Shown: one piece after another, positions 25,853-39,329 of the stretch
How the letters are laid out: every line of letters begins with the position of its first letter
Numbering within the stretch: the first letter of the stretch is position 1
Origin: Warburgia ugandensis
Taxonomy: Eukaryota > Streptophyta > Magnoliopsida > Canellales > Canellaceae
DNA length: 64,000 nucleotides
Assembly (NCBI GenBank): GCA_035236585.1
Contig: CP141127.1
Span: forward strand, 62,229,495 to 62,293,494
Direction: 5' to 3'
Notes under the pieces: model-generated
The model's input: the letters and a program-made list of their open reading frames with translations, nothing else
Told to the model about the DNA's origin: nothing
The model's database searches: none
Position numbers and translations under genes: made by a program

Positions 25853-27183
25853 TCATTTCCTTGGAGAAAATTCAGTAAAAAGTGGTGTTTTTAGTGTGAG
25901 TAGCTTTTCAGCAGCCCTCTGCAAATATGTGAAGGTGTGTTGATTGTGTGTGATGTTTTTCTTGTCGGAGTGTTTTGTTGGTTTGTTTCTAGTGCTTCGA
26001 TTGAGTGTATCTCTTTTTCTATTGTGGCCCATGTTCGTTCGTTGCTTTTATGTTTAAGTAGAAGTTCATGAAGTGTGGTTAATGGTTGCCAAACAGGATT
26101 TTTCTGTTCCACATTTTGAATACTAGTTAATAGCTACTGTGAATCGTCTAGGAGAATATGGATTCTATTCATTCTGGTTCAAATCTAACGTACATGCATA
26201 CGTGCACAATATAATTCTCTGTGTAGTTGGTCTTGTTGAGAATTGGACAATTCTAACTTCCCATCAGTTATTTGCATAGAAGAATCTGAGAAAAACAAAG
26301 TGGTACAGTGAGTGATGGTCAAAATGGAAATAGCCTGAACCATATACTTGGAGGCCACTAGTTGAACCATGAAAATCTGATAGAAGGAAGGAGGTTTTGG
26401 ATCACTGCTGGTCGGCCAGCAGATGATTATTTAGTAGGCTGCAGAGATGTAGCATGTTAATTGCAGCTTGTCGTAATGGTAGTTTATTAGGAGAAGAAAA
26501 TATGTCCACGGGATCAGATTAGTAGAAAATAATGTCTGTGTTTGTTAATATTACGTTGGCCTGGAGTCATGGTGCATATAGTCAAAGTTGACATAAATGA
26601 ACAAGGCAGGAAGGAGATACAGCTTCGTCATTGTCACACTTGATATGCCGTCTCCATAACAACTTATATGGCTTGATGATATAGCGTCCTTATACGGTAA
26701 GTAGCACTGACTGTTTCTGTGAAAGGTTTATAGGTTGTTGTGTTGGATGTTTGTTAGCCATATGTAAATTGCCATGTATAGCTGACAGTCCAGGTTTGTG
26801 AGGGGTCTTCCATATTGATGGCTAAAATCCTTGACGTCTCTTTGTTCGGTTGCAGTAAGTATGGCACTCAACTTTTTGTTTTTTGAAATGAACGCACTTA
26901 GCGCTTCCCCGTGAAGATAAATATCACCCCTGAATTGTTTTTTTCTATAAACTCGTTTATATTGAGAATAAATTTCTTTGCTTGTTAGCTAACAAAGTTG
27001 CTTGTTATCTAGGTAATGCGTGTGTGTGTACACACACACACACACACACATTTTTTGTATGTATTTCTATCTTTAGGAAGTCAACAATACTTAAGAGACA
27101 AAGAGGAGTCCTTTAGAACTTCACGTACAATGATTCTATCCTTTAAGAGATAAAGAGGGGTATTGGTCATGATGCATATCACG
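25853..27183. other. Unrecognised DNA with a (GT)/(AC) palindrome
   Basis: No gene recognised. The only clear structure is gtgtgtgtgt followed by acacacacac near 27,018-27,050, able to fold back on itself. Confidence 0.4.
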
Positions 27184-27339
27184 GCATATCTCAAAGCTGC
27201 AGCTTATTTAATTACGATATCTTAGGCATATGTGAGATATCAGGTCTATTTAGCTGCAATAGCTTCAGCATATATGAGATATCAAGTTTATTTAACCGCA
27301 ATATCTTCAGCATATATGAGATATTGGGTTTATTTAACA
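27184..27339. repeat. 42-bp minisatellite, about 3.7 units
   Basis: Units start at 27184, 27226, 27268 and 27310 (last partial). A typical unit starts gcatatatgagatatcaagt and includes tttatttaaccgcaatatct. The last unit runs into GGGTTTATTTAAC at 27326, which matches, inverted, the right end of the Harbinger element at 34,934. The array is therefore built from terminal-repeat-like sequence. Confidence 0.88.
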
Positions 27340-27368
27340 TTATCATACTTGATATGTTTGGTGTTATT
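27326..27368 (+). repeat. Left terminal inverted repeat (Harbinger)
   Basis: GGGTTTATTTAAC, a 12-bp larger gap than on the right side, then TATGTTTGGTGTT. Both 13-mers recur in inverted orientation at the right end (one mismatch in the second). Confidence 0.55.
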
Positions 27369-27763
27369 AGAGGTATGTCAAATCTTGTTTACAGTGTAAA
27401 ATCTGTTCCTTTCTAGAGAGAGAAAAATCACATTCAACATAGTTTTTAGAGAGAGAAATGGGCATCTTCACCGTCCCATAAAGCAAGTTCCGAAGAGGAG
27501 CAGAAAACCAGTTCACTGGCACCAGATCCATGTCCCAACAAGCAGAGGGGAAAACAAGTTCACTAGCACCAAATCCCGTCGACTGTACTTGCGTTCGCCA
27601 GCACCACATTCCAAAAGCCACCTCCTCCACGAGATCTATCTTGCTCACTTGCAAAAACCCAGATCATGTTTGCCATGAGCAAATCTAGGATCTCACTCAA
27701 AACCCTAGATTTGTTACAACCAAAACCCAGATTGCCTTCAGCAACATACAACTTCCCTAATAC

Positions 27764-29470
<1,707 letters not shown>

Positions 29471-30340
29471 ATGCCACGTAAAAGAAAGGATAGAGTCCCT
29501 CTAACACCTAATCCGGTTGATGGCGAAGATCTGGACATGGTGTCTGAAGGAGTAGTTGAGGGAGACAAGGGGCCTTATAATAAATGGACTAAGGAATAAG
29601 AGGACTTTATCCTTGAAACACTCTATGATGAGATCATAGAGGTAGACTCATTGCAACTGGTAGTATGATGAAGTGTGCAGTGATTAAGGAATTGATACTT
29701 CGCTTCAACTCTGATTTGGAGTTGATTTGTCAATGAAGCAGTTGACTATGAAGATAAAGCTTTTCAAGAGCAAGTAAGTTACAATTACAAAGTTGAAGAA
29801 TGAAGATTCAGGATTAGGATGCGATGCGGAGAGAAATTGCTTCTGCGAAACTCCAGAGATCATGAATACCCACTTGCAGGTAACATGTTATTTCAACACT
29901 AAAGTACTTTACATCACCTTTATAATGGCCTTACAAATGTCTATGCGTCTGTACAGTCGAATTCAAAGACTCGTTGCTTATTTGGAAGGAACTTATGGAA
30001 CTATAAACAATTACATATGGTGTTTGGGGGGAGCAGTGCCACAAGAGAATTCTACTCTGGGATTAATATTTCTGTAAAAGATGATGCACTCCGGGAATCG
30101 AGCATGACCAGCAATGTAGGGGAATGGGCAATAGGGTTCCACATACGCACTGCATTCAACGATAAAGTGTTTCATGAAGTGAAGCATGTGGTAAGCGTGA
30201 CCGCATCATCAAAACTTACACAAATTATGCAAAACAAGGAGGACACTGCACTACATATGCAAACACCCCGACCTATGCATGCAAAAAAAATACTCAAGGT
30301 TACTTGGAATTTTGTCAAGTTTATGAAGAAACTAGGATGA
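29471..30340 (+). pseudogene. Harbinger ORF1, Myb/SANT-like DNA-binding protein (decayed)
   Basis: It starts ATG at 29471 (MPRKRKDRVPLTPNPVDGED). NKWTKE, stop, EDFILETLYDEI is the first helix of the Myb/SANT-like domain (PF12776 type), with a stop at 29597-29599 between WTKE and ED. Later, in another frame, KQLTMKIKLFKSK...TKLKN, SGLGCDAERNCF and TPEIMNTHLQ match the rest of the domain, where SGxGWD and the HLQ/YLQ end are typical. FGGSSATREF (about 30,020) fits the FGxxxATGxF tail of these proteins. In PIF/Harbinger elements this protein binds the terminal repeats and brings in the transposase. At least one stop and one frame change break it; it lies directly upstream of ORF2 on the same strand. 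Confidence 0.72.
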
Positions 30341-30360
30341 GACTTCAAAAGTTATACAAA

Positions 30361-31476
30361 ATGCATCAATTCCAGTTTGATAAGTTGGTTAGAATTTTTA
30401 GAACATCCGCCTCTTGTCCGAAACTCGTTGGGTGATAATAGAGGAGATGGTGGCAACATTCTTAATGATTGTCGGTCAAGACTGGAGATACAAACCTGCA
30501 GCGAAGGATCTTTTCAAGTCTACTTGTACCATCAATACCAACTTTCAAAAGGTCTTTCATGCGCTATTGCAATTGTACAGTCGCCTTATGACTCCTCATG
30601 CAACAGAAGACCATCCAGAGATTACAAATAACTATCAGAGAGACAACCACTTCACGGTACCTCCATTTGTCTTTTCTGATCTTTAATGTGACATTTTGGG
30701 ACACTACACACTTAACATTCACTCTGTGATTTTGTTTACAGGGTTGCATTAGAGCTACAAATGGGACATTAATCCCAGCTAGGGTTTGTGGCGAGGGTCC
30801 TCGAGATTTGACAAAGTGGCATAATAGGAAGGGGTTCATTGCACAGAATGCTCTTGCATCTTGCAAGTTTGACATTCAATTCACATACATGCTTACTGGC
30901 TTTGACGGGGCTACACATGACTCCACCATGCTCAAAGAAGCTCTTACAAGAGAAGGCCCACAGTTGACAATTTTTTAAGGTAAATCTTATTATGTGTTAT
31001 GGTGCAAGGAAGTACTACCTGGTTGACAAGGGTTATGCAAATAGACAAAAGTTTCTTGTCCCTTATTGAAAGACCAGGTATCACCTAAAGGAGTTTGGCC
31101 AGGGGATACAGCAACCACAAAATGCAAGGCAGTTATTCAACCTTCAACATGCATATTTGAAGAACGTAACAGAGCTAATATTAGGTATTCTAAAATCTAG
31201 ATTTCCCATTTTCAAGTCTGCGCCTCTCTTTCCTCTTAGGACACAGATTAATCTTATGAAAGCATTATGTGTGCAGCATAATTGTATGCCGTAGGGACAC
31301 ATTGATGACACTTGGCCAGCAGAGGAGATGGGAAAGAATCTTAAGTCACAATGTGATGATAATAATGACAAGGTACTATTGAGCAATGATTTAGACGACG
31401 AAGTTGTCGTGGTTGTAGACTTAGCAAGGGCGAACGTAGGAATCCAAGTGCTACATCGAGATGAGGTGGAGATGTA
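30361..31476 (+). pseudogene. Harbinger DDE transposase (HARBI1-like nuclease), decayed
   Basis: Blocks in order: FDKLVRIFRT at 30,375; SETRWVIIEEMVATFLMIVG at 30,414; FKSTCTINTNFQKVFHALL; then GCIRATNGTLIPARVCGEGP from 30,742 with GFIAQNALASCKFD, FTYMLTGFDGATHDSTML and, in another frame, KYYLVDKGYANRQKFLVPY, then TELILGILKSRFPIF. These are the DDE blocks of the PIF/Harbinger nuclease. The second D (ATHDS) and the E (TELIL) are present, but the first D (normally xDGT) is N. An intron is likely at 30657-30741: donor gtacct, acceptor tttacag, joining in frame. A stop after LTIF, a stop after LVPY and frame changes make it inactive. It would cut and paste the element at TTA/TAA targets. Confidence 0.85.
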
Positions 31477-31782
31477 GGGTTTACAAGGAGCCCTAACGAG
31501 TGAAGTTAATTCACATAGCACACAATTACACCATACCGAGGAGTCCGCTTGTTGAGAAGCTACTGCTTAGCGTGCTTCCATTGCACAAAAACTTTGGTTC
31601 GATTATGTTCATAAAAACAACTAGTAATTATACGATCATAACAAGGAACATGTTGTTGTACTAAAACTCTTTTTTGGTCTATTTAGTTAGTTTGTTATGA
31701 AAAGTTAAATGATAATTGCTTATATTAATTATGTGTATTACTTACATAGCAAAATATATGCACATGTTATCTTCTTACAGGA

Positions 31783-32001
31783 ATGGAGCAAAACCCACAC
31801 CCCTTATGTGCATGTGGTCGAGGTCCTATGCTGCTACTTCAGGTGTGTTTGAAGCCCCATCATGGTAAGTGGTACTTTCATTGCTTTGCCAACAAACAAC
31901 ATACGAGATGGTTTAACTGGCTTGATGAGTACATGCCGGTTGAACTACCACCCTTACCACCAATGGGACTAAATGCATTGGAGAGAGCAATTAGATGGTA
32001 G
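31783..32001 (+). CDS. Small GRF-type zinc-finger ORF
   Basis: 72 codons from ATG at 31783. LCACGRGPMLLL near the start, then GKWYFHCFANKQ and WFNWLDEYM match the GRF zinc finger pattern CxCG...GRxFYxC...FxWxDE. Cys9/Cys11 and the FHC cysteine are present; the usual fourth ligand before the WFxW motif is Arg (HTRWFNW), so zinc binding may be weakened. GRF fingers bind single-stranded nucleic acid in DNA-repair proteins, and small plant GRF proteins are often linked to transposons. It follows ORF2 by 0.3 kb on the same strand inside the Harbinger element. It is one of the few frames here free of stops, but could be a spliced remnant. Function unknown. Confidence 0.55.
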   Translation: MEQNPHPLCACGRGPMLLLQVCLKPHHGKWYFHCFANKQHTRWFNWLDEYMPVELPPLPPMGLNALERAIRW

Positions 32002-33602
32002 GAGATTCAATCAAAATGTGGTGTCAAAGTCCACTAATGCATTACAAGTCCGAGGGAGCGACCATGTCTCCCTTGTATTTAAAGCCCCGTTGTCATCATT
32101 CAATGCAGTAGCATATCTCCTTTGTGGACTTCTACTTATTATTATCATTTTTATGATTGTGTCTATGTTCATGCAAAATTTATTTTTAAAAACTACATTT
32201 ACTTCGTTAACACTTTCCAATGAAACTAGTTGTTATTTGATGAATAACGTACTTCACTTTGAAAGTTCCATACTTTGAGGGTCATTGCTACCTGATTAGT
32301 TAATGCATTAATTTTTATTAAAAAATAATAAAATGCTTCTTGTGCCGTATTTCAATCTGAGCTGCCACTATTCATTAACTATGACTTGCTATTGTGTACA
32401 TTGTGTCGGTGAACCTCTAAGAGCTAAAAGTAGTGCATCCAACATGGATGCTTTACAAAGGAAGATAATTAAAACCTTGTAAGAACAACCTGTGTTTGCA
32501 TTCAAACCTTCAAAGTGAAACCAAGAATCTTACAGCCAGGTCATCAATGTTGAGCAACGACTAGAAAAAAGCATCCCTAGGAATGCCATACGAGATAATA
32601 GACAAAAACAATCACTCAAGAGAAAATATCTCCCTAGAGTTCATTAAGAGTTTACACCATGAGACAGACATCTAATCTGTAGAAAGACATGAGAACTACT
32701 CAGAGCCTTGGAAAATAAGAGTCTACCCACTCAAGTTACAGCAGAACCAGGTCCAGCATCAATGGTACTGCTTCCTCCAATGAAAGCAGGCAAACAAAAA
32801 TATGAAACATCCCAGCAAACCAGCAGACAATTCCTTCATAATAACCACAGAAAATGTGTACATCCATACATGAACAAATACAAAGATGATGACGTGATTA
32901 ACACCATATGAAGCTAATGTGGGTAGGAAGTTCAAACTATTAAAAAGCATATCACCATGAAGAACTCATCACAAACAATAGAAATAAAAAATATCCAAAA
33001 AAAAACTCCAGTTAAAATCTCAAAAGACATACAATTTTGATAACCTGTAAAGTGAAAAGGTACTTGTATTGATTTAAGTAAGCACCCCTCAGGATTGCTG
33101 CAATTTCAGTACATGTAACAAGTCCACCCTTTCTTTTCTCTTATTGCATTGAAGCAGCAAAAAATGAATACAAATGCCAAAAATTTAAGAAGATAAGCTG
33201 TTGCCTAGAGTTTATGAACTTGGTTACCAAAACAAGTAACGCTTTCATAGCTCTGAACTACCATTCTCCTCCTCATTTTTAGAAAACACAACATTCTCCT
33301 TTGACGAGAGAGCCAGATGCGCCATGACAAGATCATGAAAATTTGCTTTGCTTACATAGTAACTGAATCTCCTTAAATGACAACTATACCCAGAACCCAT
33401 TAGAGAAAATGTAAAAAGAAAAGGTCACTATCAAGATTCCATATAGCAGAAATATATTTACATGTAAGCAACAAAATCAGATTGGAAGGCAAAACCCAGT
33501 AATATCTTAGCAGCCAGTACATGAATATGAGTTGGTAGTAATAGTTTTAGCTAACCTAGATTCTTTACCATCCAGTGATTCATTACGTGACATGAACATG
33601 AG
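32002..33602. other. Harbinger interior, no gene recognised
   Basis: AT-rich; the frames seen (for example 31973-32278 plus, 32759-32950 minus) show no domain. The part next to 33,602 may be 3' flank of the ELF3 fragment, but I cannot show this. Confidence 0.35.
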
Positions 33603-34737
33603 TTAGACTGAGTCATACTGTTGTCGTTCTTCCTGTATGGACGGGAATATACGTGCTACTAATTCAGTTGCGGACCTTGCATTATGTGGCACAACCTTAA
33701 TTACACGGTTCCGCTGGTCGCTACTTTGACCTTGGGGAGTTCGATTTGACCCATCTGTAGATGGTTCATTAGGAAAGAAATGCAATGCATCCTAGCTGTA
33801 CTCCCTTGCAATTCACTATCTTTTACTGTCCGAACTTTCCAGACACGAGATGAGAAAGCTTCACTCTTTTAGTTTGAAACATTACATGAGCTTCGAGAAT
33901 GCATATTGAAATTGACCTCTCCCACTGATAATTTTTCATCTTTTCCAGTTGGCTGGTTTGTTGCCAATGAGTTTACCTGCTCAACACCAGATGCAGACAT
34001 AATTGGGTTCATGACTGGCATCACATAAGGATAGTAGCAGCTTTGAGCAACTGGAGTGCAAGGAATAACCCCCATTCCGGGGTCTTGGTGAGCAGCTGGC
34101 ACCCCATAAGCTGGAGTTGTGAAATCTTCTACTCCTGGAGGAATGCTAAGAGGACCACAGCCTCCATAAACTGGTGCACATGGCTTGTAAACAAGTCCTT
34201 CTGAAGGGGACATTACAGGAACCAGCCATTGATTTTCTAGTGGAGGGAAACACCAAGGACCAGCTATGTTATCTAAAGGCAATTGTCTAGGTTGTGCATG
34301 TCCAGGATATGGCCCATAACCTGAAAATTGACTAACATGCGCTTTATTAACACCATCATTGATAGATGGAAAAGGGAGCGACTTTCCTACTGCATTCACA
34401 GACGAGCATTTAGTGTTCTGTCTAGGCTTCTGAAAGTCGTCTTTTGGCATAATAACCTGAATTCGAGGTTTAAGAATATATTCCGAGGACAACTTCTTGG
34501 CCGGTACCTTTGGAGGTCTATTTAAATAAGAATAATCTTCAAGCAACAGATGGGGTGAAGCAGCTATCGACTTCTGGACCCATTGAAAGAAACAGTTAGG
34601 ATTTAATTTTAATGTATACTCGCTCCCAATAACATCAAAGAACGTATCCATTTCAAACAAATCACTATTTAGTAGTGCAAAGGCCAACTTGACTTGATCA
34701 ACCTATGCAACTCTAATACTTGCACAGAAAAAAGCCT
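33603..34737 (-). pseudogene. ELF3: ELF3 (EARLY FLOWERING 3) gene fragment, pseudogene
   Basis: ELF3 is the nuclear scaffold of the plant evening complex (with ELF4 and LUX), which represses growth and flowering genes at night. Seen on the minus strand: exon 3 at 34737-34693 encodes RLFSVQVLELHRLIK, preceded by an AG acceptor. A short intron (about 110 bp) follows, then exon 4 from about 34,573 with KSIAASPHLLLED, KKLSSEYILKP, NQWLVPVMSPSEGLVYKP and YGGCGP. A TAA at 33869-33871 breaks the frame; beyond it the same frame still reads VKDSELQGSTA, then a frameshift at about 33,792 leads to DALHFFPNEPS, RVIKVVPHNARSATE and SIQEERQQYDS, then the stop at 33603. These are ELF3 signature blocks. Exons 1-2 (about the N-terminal half) were not found. 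No polyglutamine is present. The exon 3 donor is not canonical (AAG then TCAAGT). It lies antisense to the transposase, about 200 bp inside the Harbinger right end. Confidence 0.9.
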
Positions 34738-34892
34738 CTGTTGACTACAAGCAAAGATATCACCAAAAATATCAACAAAGATATCACAAAACAAATGTCA
34801 TATATCCCAAATATCACATAAGAGATTGCAGAACATATGACACATATCACATATATCATAGAAGATATCATCCGAGATACTGCAGGAGACGT

Positions 34893-34937
34893 GCCAACAG
34901 AAACGCCAAACATACGCCGTTAAATAAACCCCCCTTA
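34893..34937 (-). repeat. Right terminal inverted repeat (Harbinger) plus TTA
   Basis: The minus strand from 34934 reads six G, then TTTATTTAACGGCGTATG, followed by TTTGGCGTT. The plus-strand bases after the end are tta (34935-34937), the expected 3-bp target. Confidence 0.58.
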
Positions 34938-35171
34938 GTCATTTTTGTGGCTTTCTTGCCTTTAGATATACATGTCTTATGTGCATTTGCATTGAGTATG
35001 CATCTATAACTTGTGTTCTTGTCATTGTTTTGCTATATAATACTACATGGGTGAATTCTATTCTCTCTCAAAGAATTTCTTCTCTTTTCAAGAAGAATCT
35101 CATGGTACTATTGGTGGAAAGACATTCTATGAATTTTGCAACTTACAAGAAAAGGCTAATATATTCTTCAG

Positions 35172-35271
<100 letters not shown>

Positions 35272-35544
35272 CTTTTGTGGATTTCCCATGCAATAACATC
35301 AATAATAGGCATTTGGTTTATCATTCTCATTGTGATGATGGTTTGTTCTTTGAAATTAATAATAATCTCTCTAAGTAAGATGTTTGTTTTGACATGTCTA
35401 ACTTTCTTAGTTTTGGATGAGTTTATTGTGCTAGAAAAATTGTTGACACATTATGTCTGGATAGTCTCTTGACATGTTATTTAGAGTGATAAGAACATGC
35501 TAAATCGGTGGTTAGATTAATTGTTTACTTTACTATAAAATCAT

Positions 35545-35925
35545 AATTCACATTTGTGGTCTTATCAAATTGGTAGAAAGGGTACTCAGCTTGAGATTTT
35601 TTACAAGACTCATAAGCAAAAAGGAAGTTAGGACTATGTTGATTCCAAGTCAAAGGAAGTTGGGTAAATTAATTCATTTGTTAGTTAATTATAACCTTTT
35701 TACTTAGTTTCAACTATAATTTAAATGTTATAATTAATAATTTTTAAATGGTTGTTGGAAAATATGAATATGCACTAAAAGATAAATTTATTGAAGACAG
35801 CTCTACACTGCCTACTTTTGATGCATCTACATGGGTGGAAATGACTAGATGCTCAAAAAGGAATATTGTATGCCTTAGGAGTCAAAAAAAATTCCAAGTT
35901 TGGTATTGGAACCTCTACCTCCAAT
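35545..35925 (+). pseudogene. CACTA-associated plant transposase fragment (En/Spm, PF03004-like)
   Basis: GRKGTQLEIFYKTHKQKGS, stop, DYVDSKSKEVG resembles the block xxxAEIFxxTHTKKDGxYVDxKSxEV common in CACTA ORFs. After a gap (possible intron, gtaaattaat at about 35,663), KYEYALKDKFIE and FDASTWVEMTRCSKRN continue the family pattern. An in-frame TAG follows KGS. It probably belongs to the CACTA-like element whose subterminal arrays are at 24,443-25,262 and 36,100-36,600. The role of this protein within CACTA elements is not well defined. Confidence 0.55.
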
Positions 35926-36099
35926 AGCTCATTTTCCTATACATCTCAATATCAATGCAACTCTTCAAAACAATTGCAAAAGATGTAAAAGAGCTACTTC
36001 AAACACATGAATAAGAAGGATAATGCTATAGGGGTTATGCGAGGAAGTATGTTATTGTATGTTGATGATCATTAGTAGTTTGATAATATTGATATTATT

Positions 36100-36600
36100 T
36101 CAATGTTAATCAATAGGTTTTGATAATAAATTAAAAATAAAATTTTGATTTTACATGATTATCAGTGCAAATTGGTGATAGAATCACTTCATCACTAGTT
36201 TCTTACATTTACAAGATTTTTAGTAACAAAATTATTTTGTATCTCACCAATTATTAGTGGCAAATTATTTCAATTACTAAATTCTTATATGACAAATTAT
36301 TGATGATTTGTGATGGATATTTTCTATTTCTATTTTTAACAAAATTTTTAATTTTTAAATATATATTAGTGACAAATTTTTCATCAATGATTTTATTTTT
36401 TAAATAAAATTTATCAATAACATGCAACTCTGCAACTATCGTATGTCACTAAATCTTTGTTGTGATAGATTTTTGTCTCCAATTTACTAATGGATTTTTT
36501 CAAATCAACGGTGAGATTAATTATCAATAATTTATTGATGAAAAATTTGTCAATGAAAATGTTTGTGGCGAGGATATTAGTTACAAAAAATCAATAATGG
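36100..36600. repeat. CACTA-like subterminal repeat block
   Basis: Dense degenerate copies, on both strands, of units like ttagtgacaaattt, tgatggattttt and gtcactaaat, similar in kind to 24,443-25,262. No clean CACTA terminus is seen; it stops where a TGTAATACC sequence starts (36,604). Confidence 0.45.
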
Positions 36601-36603
36601 TCA

Positions 36604-36873
36604 ATGTAATACCTTGACTTTTTATTTCAATAAGTATATTATTTTTGCATAGTTGGTAATGCTACAAGAATAAGAGATTCTAATTTAGAGTTCAAAATAC
36701 TTTAAGATATTTTAGTTTTCTTTATGGGAAAACCTAAAAAAATATAAACCCCTAAATGTTATTGGGATTAGAGTGATCTCAACACTAGATGGATGAAATG
36801 AATTAGGCTAAGTACTAACACATTTTAGAGTATGGAATAGCTAGGATAAGTTGTCCTGGAAGCATGTATAACC

Positions 36874-36945
<72 letters not shown>

Positions 36946-38057
36946 TGAACATCACAGGAGATAAGTGGTAAGGATTAAATTATGTTGGACCACCTAGCAT
37001 TCAAGATAGAAATTATACATGAATGGCAAGTGAAACACATCCCACTCACTGTGAGAAAGGGAGGTTTTGACTCCCTATTTTTAGGAGCTGCCAAGTAGGA
37101 AGCATGGCACCCAAGCAAGCATGGGAGACACCTCATTTTTAGGCATTTTTGGGCAAGTTTGAAAAGTTGATCAATATAGAATTAGAAAGAGAGTTTTACA
37201 TGGATTCTAACTAAGAACACATTTAAATAGGTTAGGAAACTAGATTAGACTTTGATTTAGAAAGTAGAGAATCAAAGGACTAAGATAAAGTCTAGATCTA
37301 GGTGAAAATGTGAATTCCTAATTGGAGTAGGCTAGAGTGTTTAAGTTGGAAATAGCACCCAAACCCCTAGCAAATGAAATAAATACATACGATGTCTGTA
37401 AAAAGGATCCTAGAGACAAACCCTTTATGAGCAGCTCTAGATGTCTTAGGTGTAAACAATTGAACCAAACCATCAATCATTGACAAACCCATTGAGATTA
37501 TATGCAGTGAGCATGGTTCGCAAACAAAGGCTTGGCATAGTTGGTTATATATCCCTAATACCCTTTTGCTTATTCTCAAAATGCTCTCTTGGCTGTTTTT
37601 TCAAAATAGCCTACCGTGTGTGTTTCACTTTTTCCACTTAAATATATAGCATAGAAAGAGATATGATATTTGATAAAGGTAATTGATATTTTTACCCTTG
37701 TTTTAAACTTAGCCCCTATCTCTCTTGGTTTTTTCCATTACACATGTAATATGTTGTCTTTTCCATTATAAAAACCATAAAATAGGTGCAAAAAATGACA
37801 AAACCAAGAGCGCGTGGGACTAGGGTGAAACCCAAAGGGTGAGGATATCATTTTTGCATTTATAAATATTATTATTATCAATATGTATTATATATGAAGC
37901 AAACACCCTTTTTGCTTTCAGTTAATGATCCGTACAAGGTAGTTTTGATTTATAAATAGTATATATGCTCATCTCTAATTCCTCGCAAAATACAGCACCT
38001 TTTGCAAAAGCTATTGGATTCTAGCATACAAACATAGCTTTAAAAAAAAGAGATAGA
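36604..38057. other. Unresolved repeat, possible LTR fragment
   Basis: TGTAATACCTTGACTTTT at 36,604 looks like the start of a plus-oriented gypsy LTR of the type TGTAATAACC, and a (GA)n run lies about 270 bp inside, much as in element A LTRs. No matching end was found before 38,057 and no coding motif is present, so this is only a suggestion. Confidence 0.3.
36877..36942. repeat. (GA)n microsatellite, 66 bp
   Basis: Perfect GA dinucleotide run. Confidence 0.97.
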
Positions 38058-38111
38058 AAAAGATAGCCTACTACACAAAAGCTCCTGCATATGTGGGGTC
38101 TAGGAAAGGGG
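38058..38111 (-). repeat. Au-type SINE, 3' half, split by Athila C
   Basis: The minus strand reads ccctttcctagaccccacat, then atgcaggagctt...gtgtagtaggcta: the 3' part of the Au SINE (GGACCCCGCGCATAGCGGGAGCTTAGTGCACC...). The other half is at 52480-52601. The last five bases (agggg) are the target duplication. Confidence 0.78.
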
Positions 38112-39075
38112 TTTTGTATTTTTCACAAGTGCATGTGCTATTATAGTGTAGCATTAGCAAGTACAGGTCGATCCCTCATGGACTCACTTTAAAAAGTGGG
38201 AGTTTAAATAAAATTTAATTATCAAAAATTAAAAATAAATAACAAAAAATTACTGGAACTGGAATAAAAATTTAGATCTATTCAACTGTCAAAAGTTACA
38301 TAATTTTCAATTAAAAAAGAAAGAAAATAAAAAACATAACATAAAAATACTTCCCTAGCTTAATCACTGTCAATTTCTTCACATCTAGTCATCTTGGAGT
38401 TTATCAACCTTCATCAATGTCTTCAAAACGTCCTTGATTAAAGATCGGCTGGTTGGATTAGTTAGATTCCTCAAAATCTTAAAGATCTGGAGTAAATGGT
38501 GATTTTGGAATTTGGACTATCTAGATCACTTTCTGGATTTCAGAATAAAGATCAACTATGTTAATTAAGCTTAGGGATGCCCTAATAATAAAATATGAAA
38601 GTTAATTAAAAATGTGATCTAAAACAAAGGAGAAATTTAGAATTCTTGTCTGTTAAGGGTAACCCATTGATTGGGTTAAGCCTTAATCATTCTGGTTTGG
38701 ATTGGGCAACTCCTGGATAATAGAATGAAGATAAAACAAAGCTGGAATAGCAGCAAGGATACATATGTAATTAAATAAAATTTGGAAAGAGCAGAAATGA
38801 AATTTAAAGGAAAAAAATTTCAAAAATAGAAACTTGGCAGAGGAGGAGATGGAAGCCTAAGGAGATTGCCGGAGATGATGGGAGGCAGTGCCTAGGCCGT
38901 TCATTTGAGCTGGAGTGAAGATGTAGGGAGCAGGGCCAGTGTGGTTTCCTATGGTGGAGAAGAAGGTGCGAGTGATGGATTGGGGCAATGACTAAGGGGG
39001 AACGTGGGAGAGATGGGGTAAGAAAGAGTGAGAGAGAAGGGAGATTGAAAGAGAAACAGGGGTGCAATTTGCTCA

Positions 39076-39175
<100 letters not shown>

Positions 39176-39329
39176 TCCTACAGTTGCTTCTTTTCTCTTA
39201 AATATTTTTTTTCCTTCTAATCTAGTTTCCCCCTTTTACTTTGGAAACTTCCCCACTCTCCTTTCTTTTGTTACAGCTTTTCATTTTCTATCTTAGCATG
39301 CTTTCCTTTGTAGTTTAATTTCTAATTAG

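Noticed and set aside
33869-34687. Reading the 272-codon minus frame as one intact protein from its first codon
   Set aside because: The first about 37 codons are intron: ELF3 similarity stops at KSIAASP and resumes in exon 3 at 34,693, and there is no ATG at the frame start.
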